In this document: in pieces, positions 1-7,810 of the stretch
Position numbering within the stretch: the first letter of the stretch is position 1
Layout of the letters: each line of letters opens with the position of its first letter
NCBI GenBank assembly: GCA_002067205.1
Contig: MVQL01000134.1
Location: 1-64,000 of the forward strand
Length of the DNA: 64,000 bases
Reading direction: 5' to 3'
Origin: Pelotomaculum sp. PtaB.Bin104
GTDB lineage: Bacteria > Bacillota > Desulfotomaculia > Desulfotomaculales > Pelotomaculaceae
Notes under the pieces: generated by a model
What the model was told of the DNA's origin: nothing
Database searches by the model: none
The model's input: the letters and a program-made list of their open reading frames with translations, nothing else
Program-made: the position numbers and the translations under genes

Positions 1-88
1 TTTACCTTTTATGGCTATTCCCTCCCCCTAGTTAAGCTTATATTATCCGGGGATAAGACTCAAATTATTTTAGGGTGCTAAATAGGCC

Positions 89-442
89 TCACCTCAAAGC
101 TCGTTTCATACGCTCACTGGTCATCTTTAAAACCTTATCCTTTTCCCGGTTGAACGGGTCTTCGAGATATTTGGCCTTACGCCCTTCGTCGTGTCGAAAG
201 GTCAGGTCCTCATGTTGCATAACCGCGTAGGGGGTACCGTAGCTAACATAGACGGCATCCTTTTGCGGGGCGTCGATTACGGTTCCGGATCGCTGCAAAG
301 TCCCGGTATCATGCGGTACTTCCCCATGGCTTACTGTCAAAATATGCTCGACTCCGTCATGCAAGCCGGACATACCCGCCTTTTTGAGCAACTGAAGAAC
401 CTTATCGCCGTGCCATTTAAAATCAACACGGTTCATTAGCAA
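89..442 (-). CDS. Phage tail-completion / HK97 gp10-type minor capsid protein
   Basis: 117-residue protein whose middle reads like the HK97 gp10 / minor capsid family: a 'VPHDTGTLQRSG' stretch followed by 'YGTPYAVMQHE', the usual signature of these small tail-completion proteins. It would close the head-tail junction of a tailed phage virion. It overlaps the upstream gene by 7 bases and is the last of three co-oriented, overlapping structural genes, which is normal phage packing. No later tail genes are visible at the window edge, so whether the module continues outside is unknown. The family assignment is from motif recognition; a related minor-capsid family is possible. Confidence 0.7.
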   Translation of the reverse strand: MLMNRVDFKWHGDKVLQLLKKAGMSGLHDGVEHILTVSHGEVPHDTGTLQRSGTVIDAPQKDAVYVSYGTPYAVMQHEDLTFRHDEGRKAKYLEDPFNREKDKVLKMTSERMKRALR

Positions 443-732
443 GCGACCTCCTTGTGTGATATCGAACCTGCAAGGTTTGGGATCTCGCTTACAGCTATAA
501 CCGTATAGTCAGTACCCTTATAAGTTATCACGTCATCAGGTTGCACATCCTCAAGGCAAAAGACCAGGCATTCGCTAATGACTTCCTTGCCCTGCTGGTT
601 CCTCACCATCCGGCGCCGCCCCTCCCAGCGGACGGCTATATCAACCGGGTCCGCATAGATTGGCTCAGCATAATCGTTATTGCCCGTCTTCCTCTTCCAC
701 TGTGCAGTCTGGTTGAGTTTTCCCTGGATCAT
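436..732 (-). CDS. Phage head-tail joining / minor capsid protein
   Basis: 98-residue protein with a small beta-rich layout and a C-terminal 'DVITYKGTDYTVIAVSEIPNL' type ending typical of head-closure proteins, where 'D.I...G..Y.V..V' is the common pattern. It lies between the connector and gp10-like genes, overlapping each by a few bases, which is the standard order for connector, head closure and tail completion. No catalytic residues are expected. It could also be annotated as minor capsid protein 1; the exact family cannot be settled by eye. Confidence 0.6.
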   Translation of the reverse strand: MIQGKLNQTAQWKRKTGNNDYAEPIYADPVDIAVRWEGRRRMVRNQQGKEVISECLVFCLEDVQPDDVITYKGTDYTVIAVSEIPNLAGSISHKEVAC

Positions 733-1100
733 CGTAGGCCTCCAGTCTTCACGAAAGGTCCTCGTAGGTAAAACCAGGCGCGAGGCGCGATCAGGACATC
801 GTGACCAGGATTGTACTGCTCTGACGTACTCCCAATGCTCACCGCTGTAACCCCTGCCTGCTGCAGTTCCGATCTGGTATCACCAGTTAAAAGCCAAAGC
901 ACCTGCTCGTAGACAGCATAATAAAACCGGGTCATATCAACCCGGTCTTTGTAAAACTCCAATTCTCTTTCAGCCTGAGACAGTGCCTTTAGCTTATTAG
1001 CATCACTGGCATTATCCCATGCCGTGGTATTTAGGCGTTCTGTGAAATAGAGATTTGCCGATGCTATGTCCAAAAAAAGACCTCCTAAAATGTCAGTCAT
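729..1100 (-). CDS. Phage head-tail connector-like protein
   Basis: 123-residue, mostly alpha-helical protein containing 'ALSQAERELEFYKDRVD' and 'YAVYEQVLWLL', resembling the small gp6-type connectors that follow the major capsid gene. It overlaps the next gene by 4 bases, suggesting translational coupling. In a normal phage the major capsid gene would lie directly upstream; here a 1.4-kb segment carrying two plus-strand CBO0543 genes separates it from the capsid remnant at 2551-2874. Function is by position and general character; confidence in the phage origin is higher than in the exact role. Confidence 0.55.
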   Translation of the reverse strand: MTDILGGLFLDIASANLYFTERLNTTAWDNASDANKLKALSQAERELEFYKDRVDMTRFYYAVYEQVLWLLTGDTRSELQQAGVTAVSIGSTSEQYNPGHDVLIAPRAWFYLRGPFVKTGGLR

Positions 1101-1204
1101 TTCTATTTTTTTGAGTAAAAATACTGGTTTAAGTTAAAATAAAAAATTGATATTCCTTTACGCTAATACTGATTAAAATAAACAAATACTCTAAAGAAGA
1201 AAAA

Positions 1205-1669
1205 ATGACTATAGAAAATATTATCGATTTGGCTTCAATAGCCGGGGCTATATTTTTGCTAGTATTAAAAAGAAAAGGCATGAAAAAGTATGTCCCGGTA
1301 GCCCTTTTTGCCTTTTATTGGGCGATAATCTGGTGTGAGTTTGCAGAATATTTTGGTTGGTGGAGTAACCCGATTAGGTCGTTTCCCTATTTTGACATAC
1401 CGTTGAGCGTAGATTTTATCGTCGTTCCAATTATGGCCATGTTCTGGGTTAGATACGCTCCGTCAAATTTTAAGGGACTTGTGACATGGAACCTTTTCAT
1501 TACAATTATTTTAAGCGGGGCTGAATACCTGATTGTAAGGTATACGAATTTATTGGAGTACGGTGACGGTTTTTATTGGTATTATTCATTTCTTCTCTGG
1601 TTTATAAGCTGGTTTGTTTGGTATGGTTTTCATGTATGGTTTTATAGGGAAAGAAAAGTGCAAAGATAA
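1205..1669 (+). CDS. CBO0543-like integral membrane protein
   Basis: 154 residues with four to five hydrophobic segments and aromatic-rich loops ('YFGWWSNPIR', 'FYWYYSFLLWF'). This resembles the CBO0543 family of clostridial and bacilli multi-membrane proteins of unknown function. No catalytic motif is visible. The ATG follows an A/G-rich 'aagaagaaaaa' stretch. It is on the opposite strand to the flanking phage genes and next to a second member of the same family, so the pair may be a moron-like insertion in the prophage. Its role cannot be inferred from sequence. Confidence 0.6.
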   Translation: MTIENIIDLASIAGAIFLLVLKRKGMKKYVPVALFAFYWAIIWCEFAEYFGWWSNPIRSFPYFDIPLSVDFIVVPIMAMFWVRYAPSNFKGLVTWNLFITIILSGAEYLIVRYTNLLEYGDGFYWYYSFLLWFISWFVWYGFHVWFYRERKVQR

Positions 1670-1848
1670 TTCAACTAGCGCTTACCGTTGGTTGAAGATG
1701 CATGTACCTTTTAGATTACGTAGGCTATGTAAAACTTAGAAGTGGTTAATATTTTAATTTAAGCACAAAAAAATCACGAGGTTTCTTTGTTAAAAAATTA
1801 CTCCACAGCATTTTCAAAGTTGCAGATCACTTCCTTGGAGAAAGTCAA

Positions 1849-2370
1849 TTGTATAGAATTATTGTTCTTGCTCTTTTTATTTTTATTGCCTGGCGTTGGG
1901 GCGATTGGAAAAATTTAAATAGGTACTATCCTACTATTCTATACTTCATAATATGCAGCCTATTATACAGTGTTTTGCTTGATAACCATTTGTTATGGAA
2001 ACATGAGCCTGTTCCTCCACTCAACAATATATTGTCTAACCATAAGACAATTATTCTGTTCAATACCTTTACTCGCTTTCCTGCTACTTGTTTTGTTTAT
2101 CTTAGCAATTATCCCAATGGCAAGAAGCAATATCTTTATATTGTTCTATGGGTAATTATCTATGCCATTATTGAACTTATTACACTAAAACAAAATGGAA
2201 TATCTTATCATAATGGATGGAATTTCAGCTACTCTATTCTTTTCGACATAGCTATTTTTTCCTTTTTACGTCTCCATTATCTGAGACCCACTCTTACATG
2301 GGTTCTGTCTCTTATATTTATCATTTTTATATTTATTGCTTTTGATATACCGGTACAAGTAATATATTGA
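1849..2370 (+). CDS. CBO0543 family membrane protein
   Basis: 173 residues, strongly hydrophobic, with the family-typical N-terminal 'WRWGDWKNLNRYYPTILYF' region, then 'LLDNHLLWKHEP' and several membrane helices. The start is a TTG preceded by 'ttggag'; no ATG lies at a sensible place. Its function is unknown across the family, which is common in spore-forming Firmicutes and often present in many copies. It lies 180 bases after the first CBO0543-like gene on the same strand; the spacer shows no terminator. Confidence 0.65.
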   Translation: MYRIIVLALFIFIAWRWGDWKNLNRYYPTILYFIICSLLYSVLLDNHLLWKHEPVPPLNNILSNHKTIILFNTFTRFPATCFVYLSNYPNGKKQYLYIVLWVIIYAIIELITLKQNGISYHNGWNFSYSILFDIAIFSFLRLHYLRPTLTWVLSLIFIIFIFIAFDIPVQVIY

Positions 2371-2523
2371 TTTTATTATTATGTCGCAATCATAATATCT
2401 CACACAACACATGCTTACATGTCGACTTTAGCAGTAAACTGCTCGTTATCTTCGTAAGAGACTCGCCGGTATGAGCACCCTTTTGTGGTACTGCCAAAAG
2501 TTCCACCACAATATTTAGATAAG

Positions 2524-2546
2524 AGGGGAGGCTGTTAACCTCCCCT
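2524..2546 (-). terminator. Hairpin after capsid-gene remnant
   Basis: Arms AGGGGAGG and CCTCCCCT (2524-2531, 2539-2546) form a perfect 8-bp stem with a 7-base loop, 4 bases beyond the minus-strand stop of the capsid remnant. The following minus-strand bases are only moderately T-rich, so it is a plausible but weak intrinsic terminator. Confidence 0.4.
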
Positions 2547-2550
2547 GTAA

Positions 2551-2874
2551 TTACGGTAATACGGTTGCAATGTTGATAGCGTCGCACATCGGGAAGGTCG
2601 GAATTGCAGTCGCGGCCGCCTTGGTCCAAATAGCAGGGGGCTCAGCAACTTCATCAACCCTAGCTTAAATGCCGGATGCTTCCCTGGCCTCAACCTCACC
2701 ATCAAGCAAGGCCTCAGCAGTCGGTCCCATCAAGGTTTCACCGCAGGCAGTCGGAGGCAAAAGGACAAACTTCTTTTCGTCAAAGAACCTTGACGTTGTG
2801 TATGTGCCGTCTTCAGCTTGGGACCGTACCTGCAAGTCGTAGGTCGCAATCTGGGGCAAGTCGAGGGCATTCAT
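2551..2874 (-). pseudogene. Phage major capsid protein, C-terminal remnant with in-frame stop
   Basis: The minus strand reads a capsid-like tail: 'TYTTSRFFDEKKFVLLP', 'MGPTAEALLDGEVEAREASG', then TAA, and in the same frame 'ARVDEVAEPPAIWTKAAA' up to a stop at 2551. One base change (AAA to TAA) would explain the internal stop. Upstream, homology ends at about 2875 where a tRNA 3' fragment begins, so the N-terminal two thirds are missing. The gene would have lain upstream of the connector gene at 729-1100. Identification as capsid is from general resemblance and gene order. Confidence 0.5.
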
Positions 2875-2880
2875 CAGCGT

Positions 2881-2917
2881 GTTGATCGTGCGGGTTCAAC
2901 TCCCGCCGCCCGCACCA
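2881..2917 (+). other. tRNA 3'-end fragment, probable prophage attachment site
   Basis: The bases form a T-arm (GCGGG, loop TTCAACT, CCCGC), a 7-nt acceptor 3' strand (CGCCCGC), discriminator A and CCA. The 5' half of a tRNA is absent. It most resembles a tRNA-Gly, which commonly starts GCGGGCG. A capsid remnant abuts one side and an integrase remnant starts 150 bases away on the other, as expected for an att core left by a tRNA-integrating phage. Confidence 0.7.
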
Positions 2918-3069
2918 GTCAATATTATCAAGGAGTTCGTGGTTGGCTAAAATTTACAGTAGCCTTTTAAAAACACCAACTTCTTTAAGTCTGAATTAGA
3001 CCCATTGGATTTCCTTCTTGTACTACTCTGTCAGAAATTTTTTTGAGTAGTAAAGGAGGATTTTTATTT

Positions 3070-3367
3070 ATGGTAAAGTTTCTAAAGTCAAGAAAAATGG
3101 GAGGAAGCTTCACAGGAGTTTTTATTCTGGAAGCAAGCACAGGGAATAAGTGATAAGACGTTGGAGGATTACAAAACTCATATCGGACTACCGTTTAGAC
3201 GTTACCCGTAAGCCTCTAACCCCAAGAAATTAAGATCTGCTGCTTTCGAGTATATGGCCCAGTTAATTAAACTGGCTACTTTCAATTTGCGATTAATATA
3301 TCTCAGTTTTTTCGCTTGTTGTAAGCAGAAAGGAATTCTAAAAGAAAACCCGCTTTCTTGTTTTTAA
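3070..3367 (+). pseudogene. Phage tyrosine recombinase (integrase), N-terminal remnant
   Basis: An ATG at 3070 with an upstream 'aaaggagga' starts 'MVKFLKSRK', then a frameshift leads into 'EEASQEFLFWKQAQG', 'DKTLEDYKTHIG' and 'RRYP', an in-frame TAA at 3209, then 'ASNPKKLRSAAFEYMAQ' and 'LATFNLRLIYL' up to a second stop at 3365. This is the core-binding (SAM-like) domain of phage integrases. The catalytic domain with its R-H-R-Y residues is absent. One frameshift and two stops make it non-functional. It sits beside the tRNA fragment, which fits the integrase/att arrangement. Confidence 0.7.
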
Positions 3368-3548
3368 CGGGAAAGAGCCATTAATAGCTTAACCGGTTAT
3401 AGCGAGATCAAGCCATTTACACGTAAATTTTTATACTCCCCCCCCTCCATGAAAACCGCAAAAGACTTTTACTATTCCACAGAATACCAAGAAGCAATGA
3501 AACTTCGGGAAGGTGCTGCAATATGCGAAATTATAATAGTTGATAGCG

Positions 3549-3781
3549 TCAAGGAGGGTTGAAAGCTTCCTGCCCGGTCACTACTACAGAATAGTCGTTA
3601 TCATCATCCCAGGCATCTGCCCCGGTTAACATTTCTAGCGTGTTGCTTCCAAAAGTGAATGACTGCCGGTTATCAGTAACCCGCTCTGAGTACTATCGCC
3701 GCTGACATCTCCCTTTAACCTAGTGACAACTGTGATTTTGCCGTTTGAGGCTGACGCTGGCATGTCTATCCCCAGGGCAGG
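3549..3781 (-). pseudogene. Frameshifted fragment of a phage or surface structural protein
   Basis: The minus strand reads 'ALGIDMPASASNGKITVV' and 'LKGDVSGDSTQSGLLITG' in one frame, then 'FGSNTLEMLTGADAWDDD' and 'DYSVVVTGQEAF' in another, ending at 3549. The Ser/Thr/Gly/Asp-rich beta character suggests a virion or surface protein, but no family is recognised. The shift falls around 3650. It has no start codon of its own and lies directly downstream of the zinc-finger/HTH gene. Confidence 0.3.
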
Positions 3782-4195
3782 TTAATTTTGTGTCCCTGAT
3801 TTTTTGACCTTTTTCAACTTGTAGACATCTTTTATATCGCATCTAAGCACATTTGCTATTTTAAAAGCCATAACTAGATCAGGCATTTTTTTGTTTTTTT
3901 CAAAAATAAGGTATTTTGCTTTGCTAATACCTAGGGTGTTTGCCACTTCAATTTCCGATAATCCAGCTTTTAATCGCATCGCTTTTAAATTTTGTTTCAA
4001 AGCCAACTCGTATTTTGTATTTTCTTCTATATTTTTATTTATTTTCTCCTTATCTTCATTAGATAAAAACTTCTTTCCGCAATTTAAACATTCTTTAAGG
4101 TCAATGCCCTTAGTAACGACAGTAATTCCATTTACGAAATTCGTCATTTCATCTCGAAAAACAATTTCTCCGTTCAAACAATATGGACATTTCAA
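3782..4195 (-). CDS. YgiT/MqsA-type zinc-finger HTH antitoxin-like regulator
   Basis: 137 residues. An N-terminal zinc knuckle has two CxxC pairs (C3/C6 'CPYC' and 'CLNCGKKF' near residue 36). The C-terminal half is an XRE-type helix-turn-helix ('LKAMRLKAGLSEIEVANTLGI'). This is the architecture of MqsA-like antitoxins and related repressors. No toxin-sized partner (MqsR or RelE-like) is visible beside it; downstream there is only a decayed fragment. It is therefore an orphan antitoxin or a stand-alone regulator, perhaps autoregulating through the 216-base region shared with the divergent gene at 4412. Confidence 0.7.
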   Translation of the reverse strand: MKCPYCLNGEIVFRDEMTNFVNGITVVTKGIDLKECLNCGKKFLSNEDKEKINKNIEENTKYELALKQNLKAMRLKAGLSEIEVANTLGISKAKYLIFEKNKKMPDLVMAFKIANVLRCDIKDVYKLKKVKKSGTQN

Positions 4196-4411
4196 AACCT
4201 ACACATCCCTTCTTATGGTTATTAATACAGAAATAAAAATAGTTGGCTTAGTCATGCCACAAAATGATATTGACGAACCACAATTAGAAGATATAGATTA
4301 CAACACAACCATACTAAATGCAACCAGATGACACGAAACATGCTTGTGTGTTTTATTGTATTACCTGATATAATGTTCTACAAGGGAAATTTTTAGATTT
4401 GAGGGATAAAG

Positions 4412-5344
4412 ATGTCCGATATACTCTATTACACACCAGAAGAGGTTGCGAAAATTCTGAAGATTTCCAAGGGAACGGTTTACGAACTAATCAAAAGAGG
4501 GGAACTCCCTTCATATCGCGTTGGAAGAAAAATGCGGGTTAGTCCATCAGATCTTGAGGCATTTACCAAACCAGCATCACCAAATAGAAACGCTCACCAG
4601 GCAGCAAGCGGCTCTATTGAACAAATTATCTTGGAAAGTGGCGGGTTTATTATATGTGGCCAAGACATAGTCTTAGATGTTTTAACTAGACATATTGAAA
4701 GGCTTAACCCAATGTTCCGCTCTTTACGATCATACGTTGGGAGTTTAGATGGATTGCTGGCCTTATACAAGGGTACTGCCAATGTTGTGACGACACATTT
4801 ATGGGATGGGGAAACAGGGGAATATAATATTCCTTATGTACGAAGGGTGCTTCCAGGTCAGCGTACAGTAGTTATTAACCTGGTTTACCGGTATCAGGGT
4901 TTTTATGTCTCGCCGGGTAACCCGAAAAATGTAAGAGACTGGGGAGATCTAACGAATCCTGACGTGACATTTATTAACCGTGAAAAGGGCTCAGGCACAA
5001 GGATCTTACTTGATGAGCAGTTGAGAAATCTCAATATTGATCGTCGGCAAATTAATGGTTATCAAAATGAAGAGTTAAGCCACATTGCAGTTGCAAGTTC
5101 TGTAGCCAGAGGGGTAGTTGATATCGGCCTGGGGACGGAAAAAGCTGCACTTCAAGTCCCTGGAGTAGAATTTGTTCCTCTAAAAAAAGAACGCTATGAT
5201 ATCGTAATTTACAAAGAGGATTTAGAAAAACCAAGTTTCCAAGCTCTCCTGACTGCGTTGAATTCAAGAGAGTTCCGTGAGGAAGTAGCCGGGATGGGTG
5301 GGTATGATATTTCTCAGACCGGGGAAATCATTGGTGAAATTTGA
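4412..5344 (+). CDS. HTH (excisionase-type) plus periplasmic-binding-like domain regulator
   Basis: 310 residues. Residues 1-50 are a MerR/excisionase-type helix-turn-helix ('TPEEVAKILKISKGTVYEL', 'YRVGRKMRVSPSDLEAF'). Residues 75-305 are a PBP-like substrate-binding domain as in TupA/ModA-related proteins ('SGGFIICGQDIVLDVL', 'NREKGSGTRILLDEQL', 'VASSVARGVVDIGLGTE'). There is no signal peptide, so it acts in the cytoplasm as a ligand-sensing regulator. Proteins of this build often accompany molybdate/tungstate uptake genes, which would fit the W-enzyme genes in this window, but no transporter is adjacent. The ATG has a 'gagggataaag' leader, and a clear terminator follows. Confidence 0.75.
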   Translation: MSDILYYTPEEVAKILKISKGTVYELIKRGELPSYRVGRKMRVSPSDLEAFTKPASPNRNAHQAASGSIEQIILESGGFIICGQDIVLDVLTRHIERLNPMFRSLRSYVGSLDGLLALYKGTANVVTTHLWDGETGEYNIPYVRRVLPGQRTVVINLVYRYQGFYVSPGNPKNVRDWGDLTNPDVTFINREKGSGTRILLDEQLRNLNIDRRQINGYQNEELSHIAVASSVARGVVDIGLGTEKAALQVPGVEFVPLKKERYDIVIYKEDLEKPSFQALLTALNSREFREEVAGMGGYDISQTGEIIGEI

Positions 5345-5400
5345 AAAATTGAATATTTCAATGGATGGCAAGGGAATCTTAACAAAACGATTAGTTAACA

Positions 5401-5448
5401 ATAGAGCCTCCGGAGTTTAATTCGAGACTCTATTTGTATTTTTTTTAC
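5401..5448 (+). terminator. Rho-independent terminator
   Basis: A 10-bp stem with one mismatch (5401-5410 with 5424-5433) is followed by a T-rich run reaching 5448, 57 bases after the stop of the HTH/PBP regulator. Confidence 0.75.
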
Positions 5449-5907
5449 CCATTTTCGTTAACGGGCATACTTTACGGTGAGCATTAATGACATCTGTGTT
5501 GTCCAGGTTATATAGTACCTTACCATAGTTAAAATCGAAGATAGTATTGTAATAATAATTTGCGATGAAATCGATATTGAAAAATTAAAACATGACCTTC
5601 AAAATGTTTCAGAAAATAAAAAGCATACAAATAAAAATCCAAAGCTAAAACTACCTTACCCGTCATGATAATCAGGCTCTACCGATAGCAACCTTACGTC
5701 TACCGGAGTTCTGCCAAGTCTCTAAACCCCGGCTTTTTTATTGTACTTTGGAGCCCTGTGAGTGAAGAACCTATCTTTTTGGATTCTTAAAACGTCAATT
5801 TTACTGTGGGAGCCAGCCGACCGGAGTACTAAATAGCTTCGGTCGGTTAGTTTCTTCCATTATTTTATATTGTATCTCATAATCTATCTGGTAATTGGTT
5901 CTAATTA
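5449..5907. other. Gene-poor stretch with decayed coding traces
   Basis: No intact gene is seen. A short plus-strand open stretch at about 5530-5670 (reading 'IIICDEIDIEKLKHDLQN') looks like a decayed coding fragment without a start. A perfect 7-bp inverted repeat (CCGACCG/CGGTCGG) lies at 5817-5846. Confidence 0.4.
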
Positions 5908-6171
5908 TTATCCGACCACCATTTCCAGCTTGCATTGTCCGGTATATGGGCAAAACAAACATTTATTGTTGTCGTTTGGAGGAACCTCTTTTTTAGCAAA
6001 CATATCAGCCACCTTTTTAAACTTATTGAGCAGCCTTTCCCGATCTTCGTGCTTAACCTCATATAAAAGGCGACCTGGCCGAGCTTCCGCTCCCTTTTCC
6101 CAGCTATCTTTTGCCAGCGGTTCATTAACAATCAGGCACTCATTAAGCCCTAACAGTAATAAATTCCCGTA
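5908..6171 (-). pseudogene. PD-(D/E)XK (RecB/Cas4-like) nuclease, C-terminal remnant
   Basis: The minus strand reads 'LNECLIVNEPLAKDSW', 'GRLLYEVKHEDRERLLNKF' and a terminal 'CLFCPYTGQC' cysteine motif, then stops at 5908. The cysteine cluster at the extreme C-terminus is typical of RecB-family nucleases with a 4Fe-4S site, such as phage and Cas4-like exonucleases. The frame is closed by a stop at about 6172, so the N-terminal catalytic part is missing. No CRISPR repeats are nearby; a phage origin fits the neighbourhood. Confidence 0.5.
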
Positions 6172-6258
6172 TCAAGAGATAACTTCCATTAGCATTAACA
6201 AAGTAAATTATAATTACATAAAATAGTAGAATGAAATAACCAAAAAGGAGTGATTAAA

Positions 6259-7071
6259 TTGCTCGAGCAGTTGACAGCCAATCAGAGTAAAAAAATTATT
6301 CTTGAGCTAACTAATGGAACAACTATCTCGGGTACGGTATCGTCTGTAGATGATGAATTCGTACGCTTTGAAACCGATGATGGAGTTGGGATAATTTCTT
6401 TAAACAATATCCAAATAATTTGGGAGCCCATAAAACGTTCTCTTACCGAAGAAAATATGGAAGCTCTCGTACAGAAGCTAAGAGATAAAATAAAGACAGA
6501 AATTGCTTGTACCGGTGCCCAATTTAACTGCAGCCAACAGTATATTTGCAGGCCCCCAGATACTTGCACCGGGGCCTTTGCCTGCCCAGGTAGTTACTTT
6601 CCTTCTTCGGGAGGCTCCCAATGCCCTGTTGCTTTTGCCTGTACAGGAACGCAATTCTATGGATTTGTAGGATCACAGGGAAGCGATCCTCAAGCAGAAA
6701 TTGCATGCACCGGCTTCCCTGCTTTCACCTGCAGTCAGCAGTATATTTGCAGGCCACCCGATCTCTGCACGTTTACATTTGCCTGTCCAGGAAGATACGT
6801 ACCCGGTGCCCCCTCGGCCGGAGGTGGATGCCCTATATTTTTCTGTGGGCCATTTCAGTTTGGGCAACCTTGCAGACCTTTCACCTTTGGATGCGGCCCA
6901 TTTCAGTTTGGGCAGCCTTGCGGACCTTTCACCTTTGGATGCGGCCCATTTCAATTCGGGCTACCCTGCGGACCATTCCAATTCGGAGGCTCACAGTGTC
7001 CCACACCAGGAGGCTTTGCCTGCCCTGGTCAGCAGTTTATCGGTATAGCTCCAGGTGGTGTTCCAAAGTAA
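6259..7071 (+). CDS. Cys-rich repeat protein with Sm-like (DUF2642-type) N-terminus
   Basis: About 270 residues. Residues 1-55 form a small beta domain ('KKIILELTNGTTISGTVSS', 'FETDDGVGIISLNNIQIIW') like the LSm/DUF2642-type folds of Firmicutes spore proteins. The rest is repetitive and Cys/Pro/Phe-rich. A 'IACTG..F.CSQQYICRPPD.C' block occurs twice (near residues 80 and 150), and a 16-residue unit of the type CGPFQFGQPCGPFTFG occurs three times near residue 200. An upstream GTG at 6250 overlaps the AAGGAG ribosome site, so TTG at 6259, eight bases downstream, is the better start. A spore-coat or metal-binding structural role is inference. A strong terminator follows. Confidence 0.7.
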   Translation: MLEQLTANQSKKIILELTNGTTISGTVSSVDDEFVRFETDDGVGIISLNNIQIIWEPIKRSLTEENMEALVQKLRDKIKTEIACTGAQFNCSQQYICRPPDTCTGAFACPGSYFPSSGGSQCPVAFACTGTQFYGFVGSQGSDPQAEIACTGFPAFTCSQQYICRPPDLCTFTFACPGRYVPGAPSAGGGCPIFFCGPFQFGQPCRPFTFGCGPFQFGQPCGPFTFGCGPFQFGLPCGPFQFGGSQCPTPGGFACPGQQFIGIAPGGVPK

Positions 7072-7108
7072 TTTCTCGGTCATAAAGGCAATTCTCCACT
7101 GATATATG

Positions 7109-7144
7109 AATGCCATGTTTCCCATGTGAAACATGGCATTTTTT
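7109..7144 (+). terminator. Rho-independent terminator
   Basis: A perfect 12-bp stem (AATGCCATGTTT / AAACATGGCATT, 7109-7120 with 7129-7140) is followed by further T residues. It ends the Cys-rich repeat gene. Confidence 0.85.
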
Positions 7145-7147
7145 GAC

Positions 7148-7181
7148 AGTCTGAAGGCACCTTAAAAGGTGCCTTCAGACT
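7148..7181. repeat. 34-bp perfect inverted repeat
   Basis: Arms AGTCTGAAGGCACCTT (7148-7163) and its exact complement (7166-7181) are separated by two A residues. It lies 4 bases after the terminator of the repeat-protein gene and between convergent genes. It may be a second, bidirectional terminator (no strong T-tract) or a recombination scar. Confidence 0.7.
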
Positions 7182-7348
7182 TCGATGTTAACGAAGGAGT
7201 TAATCGAAATTCAAGAATACAATTTACACATTGACTTGTAATTGGCCCGGTACTGTTCTAACGGCCAAGTGGTGGGGCAAAGGTAGAGTAATTTTTTCAC
7301 TACTGAAGACTATTTCTCCAGTTCAAACACAAACCCTACTTCTTGTAG

Positions 7349-7780
7349 TTATTTCTCAGATATAACTGCCTTAATGACCGGAAGCATTCTTGTTTTCGAC
7401 ATCGACCGGTCAAAATATTTTATATACAGCAGGGTCAGAACAAAAGCTGTGACGCTTGCGCTGATCTCAGATAATAATGTTGGGAAACCATACTTTTGTG
7501 CAATCCACATACCAATCAGGAAACCGATGAAGGTTGTGATCAGCGGCAAGAAGTAAACAATAAAGGCGACTTTTACCATCTTTTCTTCGGGTATCTCTAC
7601 AATTACCCGCTGGCCTGGCTTAGCCTGCACCTGGTTCATAACATCCATCACTGTGGCACTATCGCCGGGGCACAGTCCACAGCTTTCACAATCGCTGTGC
7701 CTGCTCGCTCTTACCTTTGCGATTTTGCCGTCTAGAGCGATTATAACCCCTTCCGTTTCCTTTTTCACTGGCCTCGCCAC
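7349..7780 (-). CDS. rseC: RseC/MucC-family SoxR-reducing protein
   Basis: 143 residues. The N-terminal domain has the RseC cysteine cluster 'CESCGLCPGD' near residue 30, followed by a beta-rich stretch and two membrane helices ('VAFIVYFLPLITTFIGFLIG' and 'SASVTAFVLTLLYI'). RseC-like proteins accompany Rnf/Rsx complexes and are thought to help electron transfer to SoxR or complex maturation. It is the last gene of the apbE/NusG-II/Gx-transporter set downstream of rnfCDGEAB, as in many clostridia. Confidence 0.85.
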   Translation of the reverse strand: MARPVKKETEGVIIALDGKIAKVRASRHSDCESCGLCPGDSATVMDVMNQVQAKPGQRVIVEIPEEKMVKVAFIVYFLPLITTFIGFLIGMWIAQKYGFPTLLSEISASVTAFVLTLLYIKYFDRSMSKTRMLPVIKAVISEK

Positions 7781-7810
7781 CTGTATAATAATTTAATAAT
7801 AAGCTCAATT

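Noticed and set aside
2390..2629. 79-residue minus-strand frame
   Set aside because: Runs out of frame across the capsid remnant and its terminator; no supporting features.
5870..6226. Plus-strand 118-residue reading frame
   Set aside because: It is antisense to the better-supported nuclease remnant whose minus-strand frame carries a recognisable CxxCPYxGQC motif.
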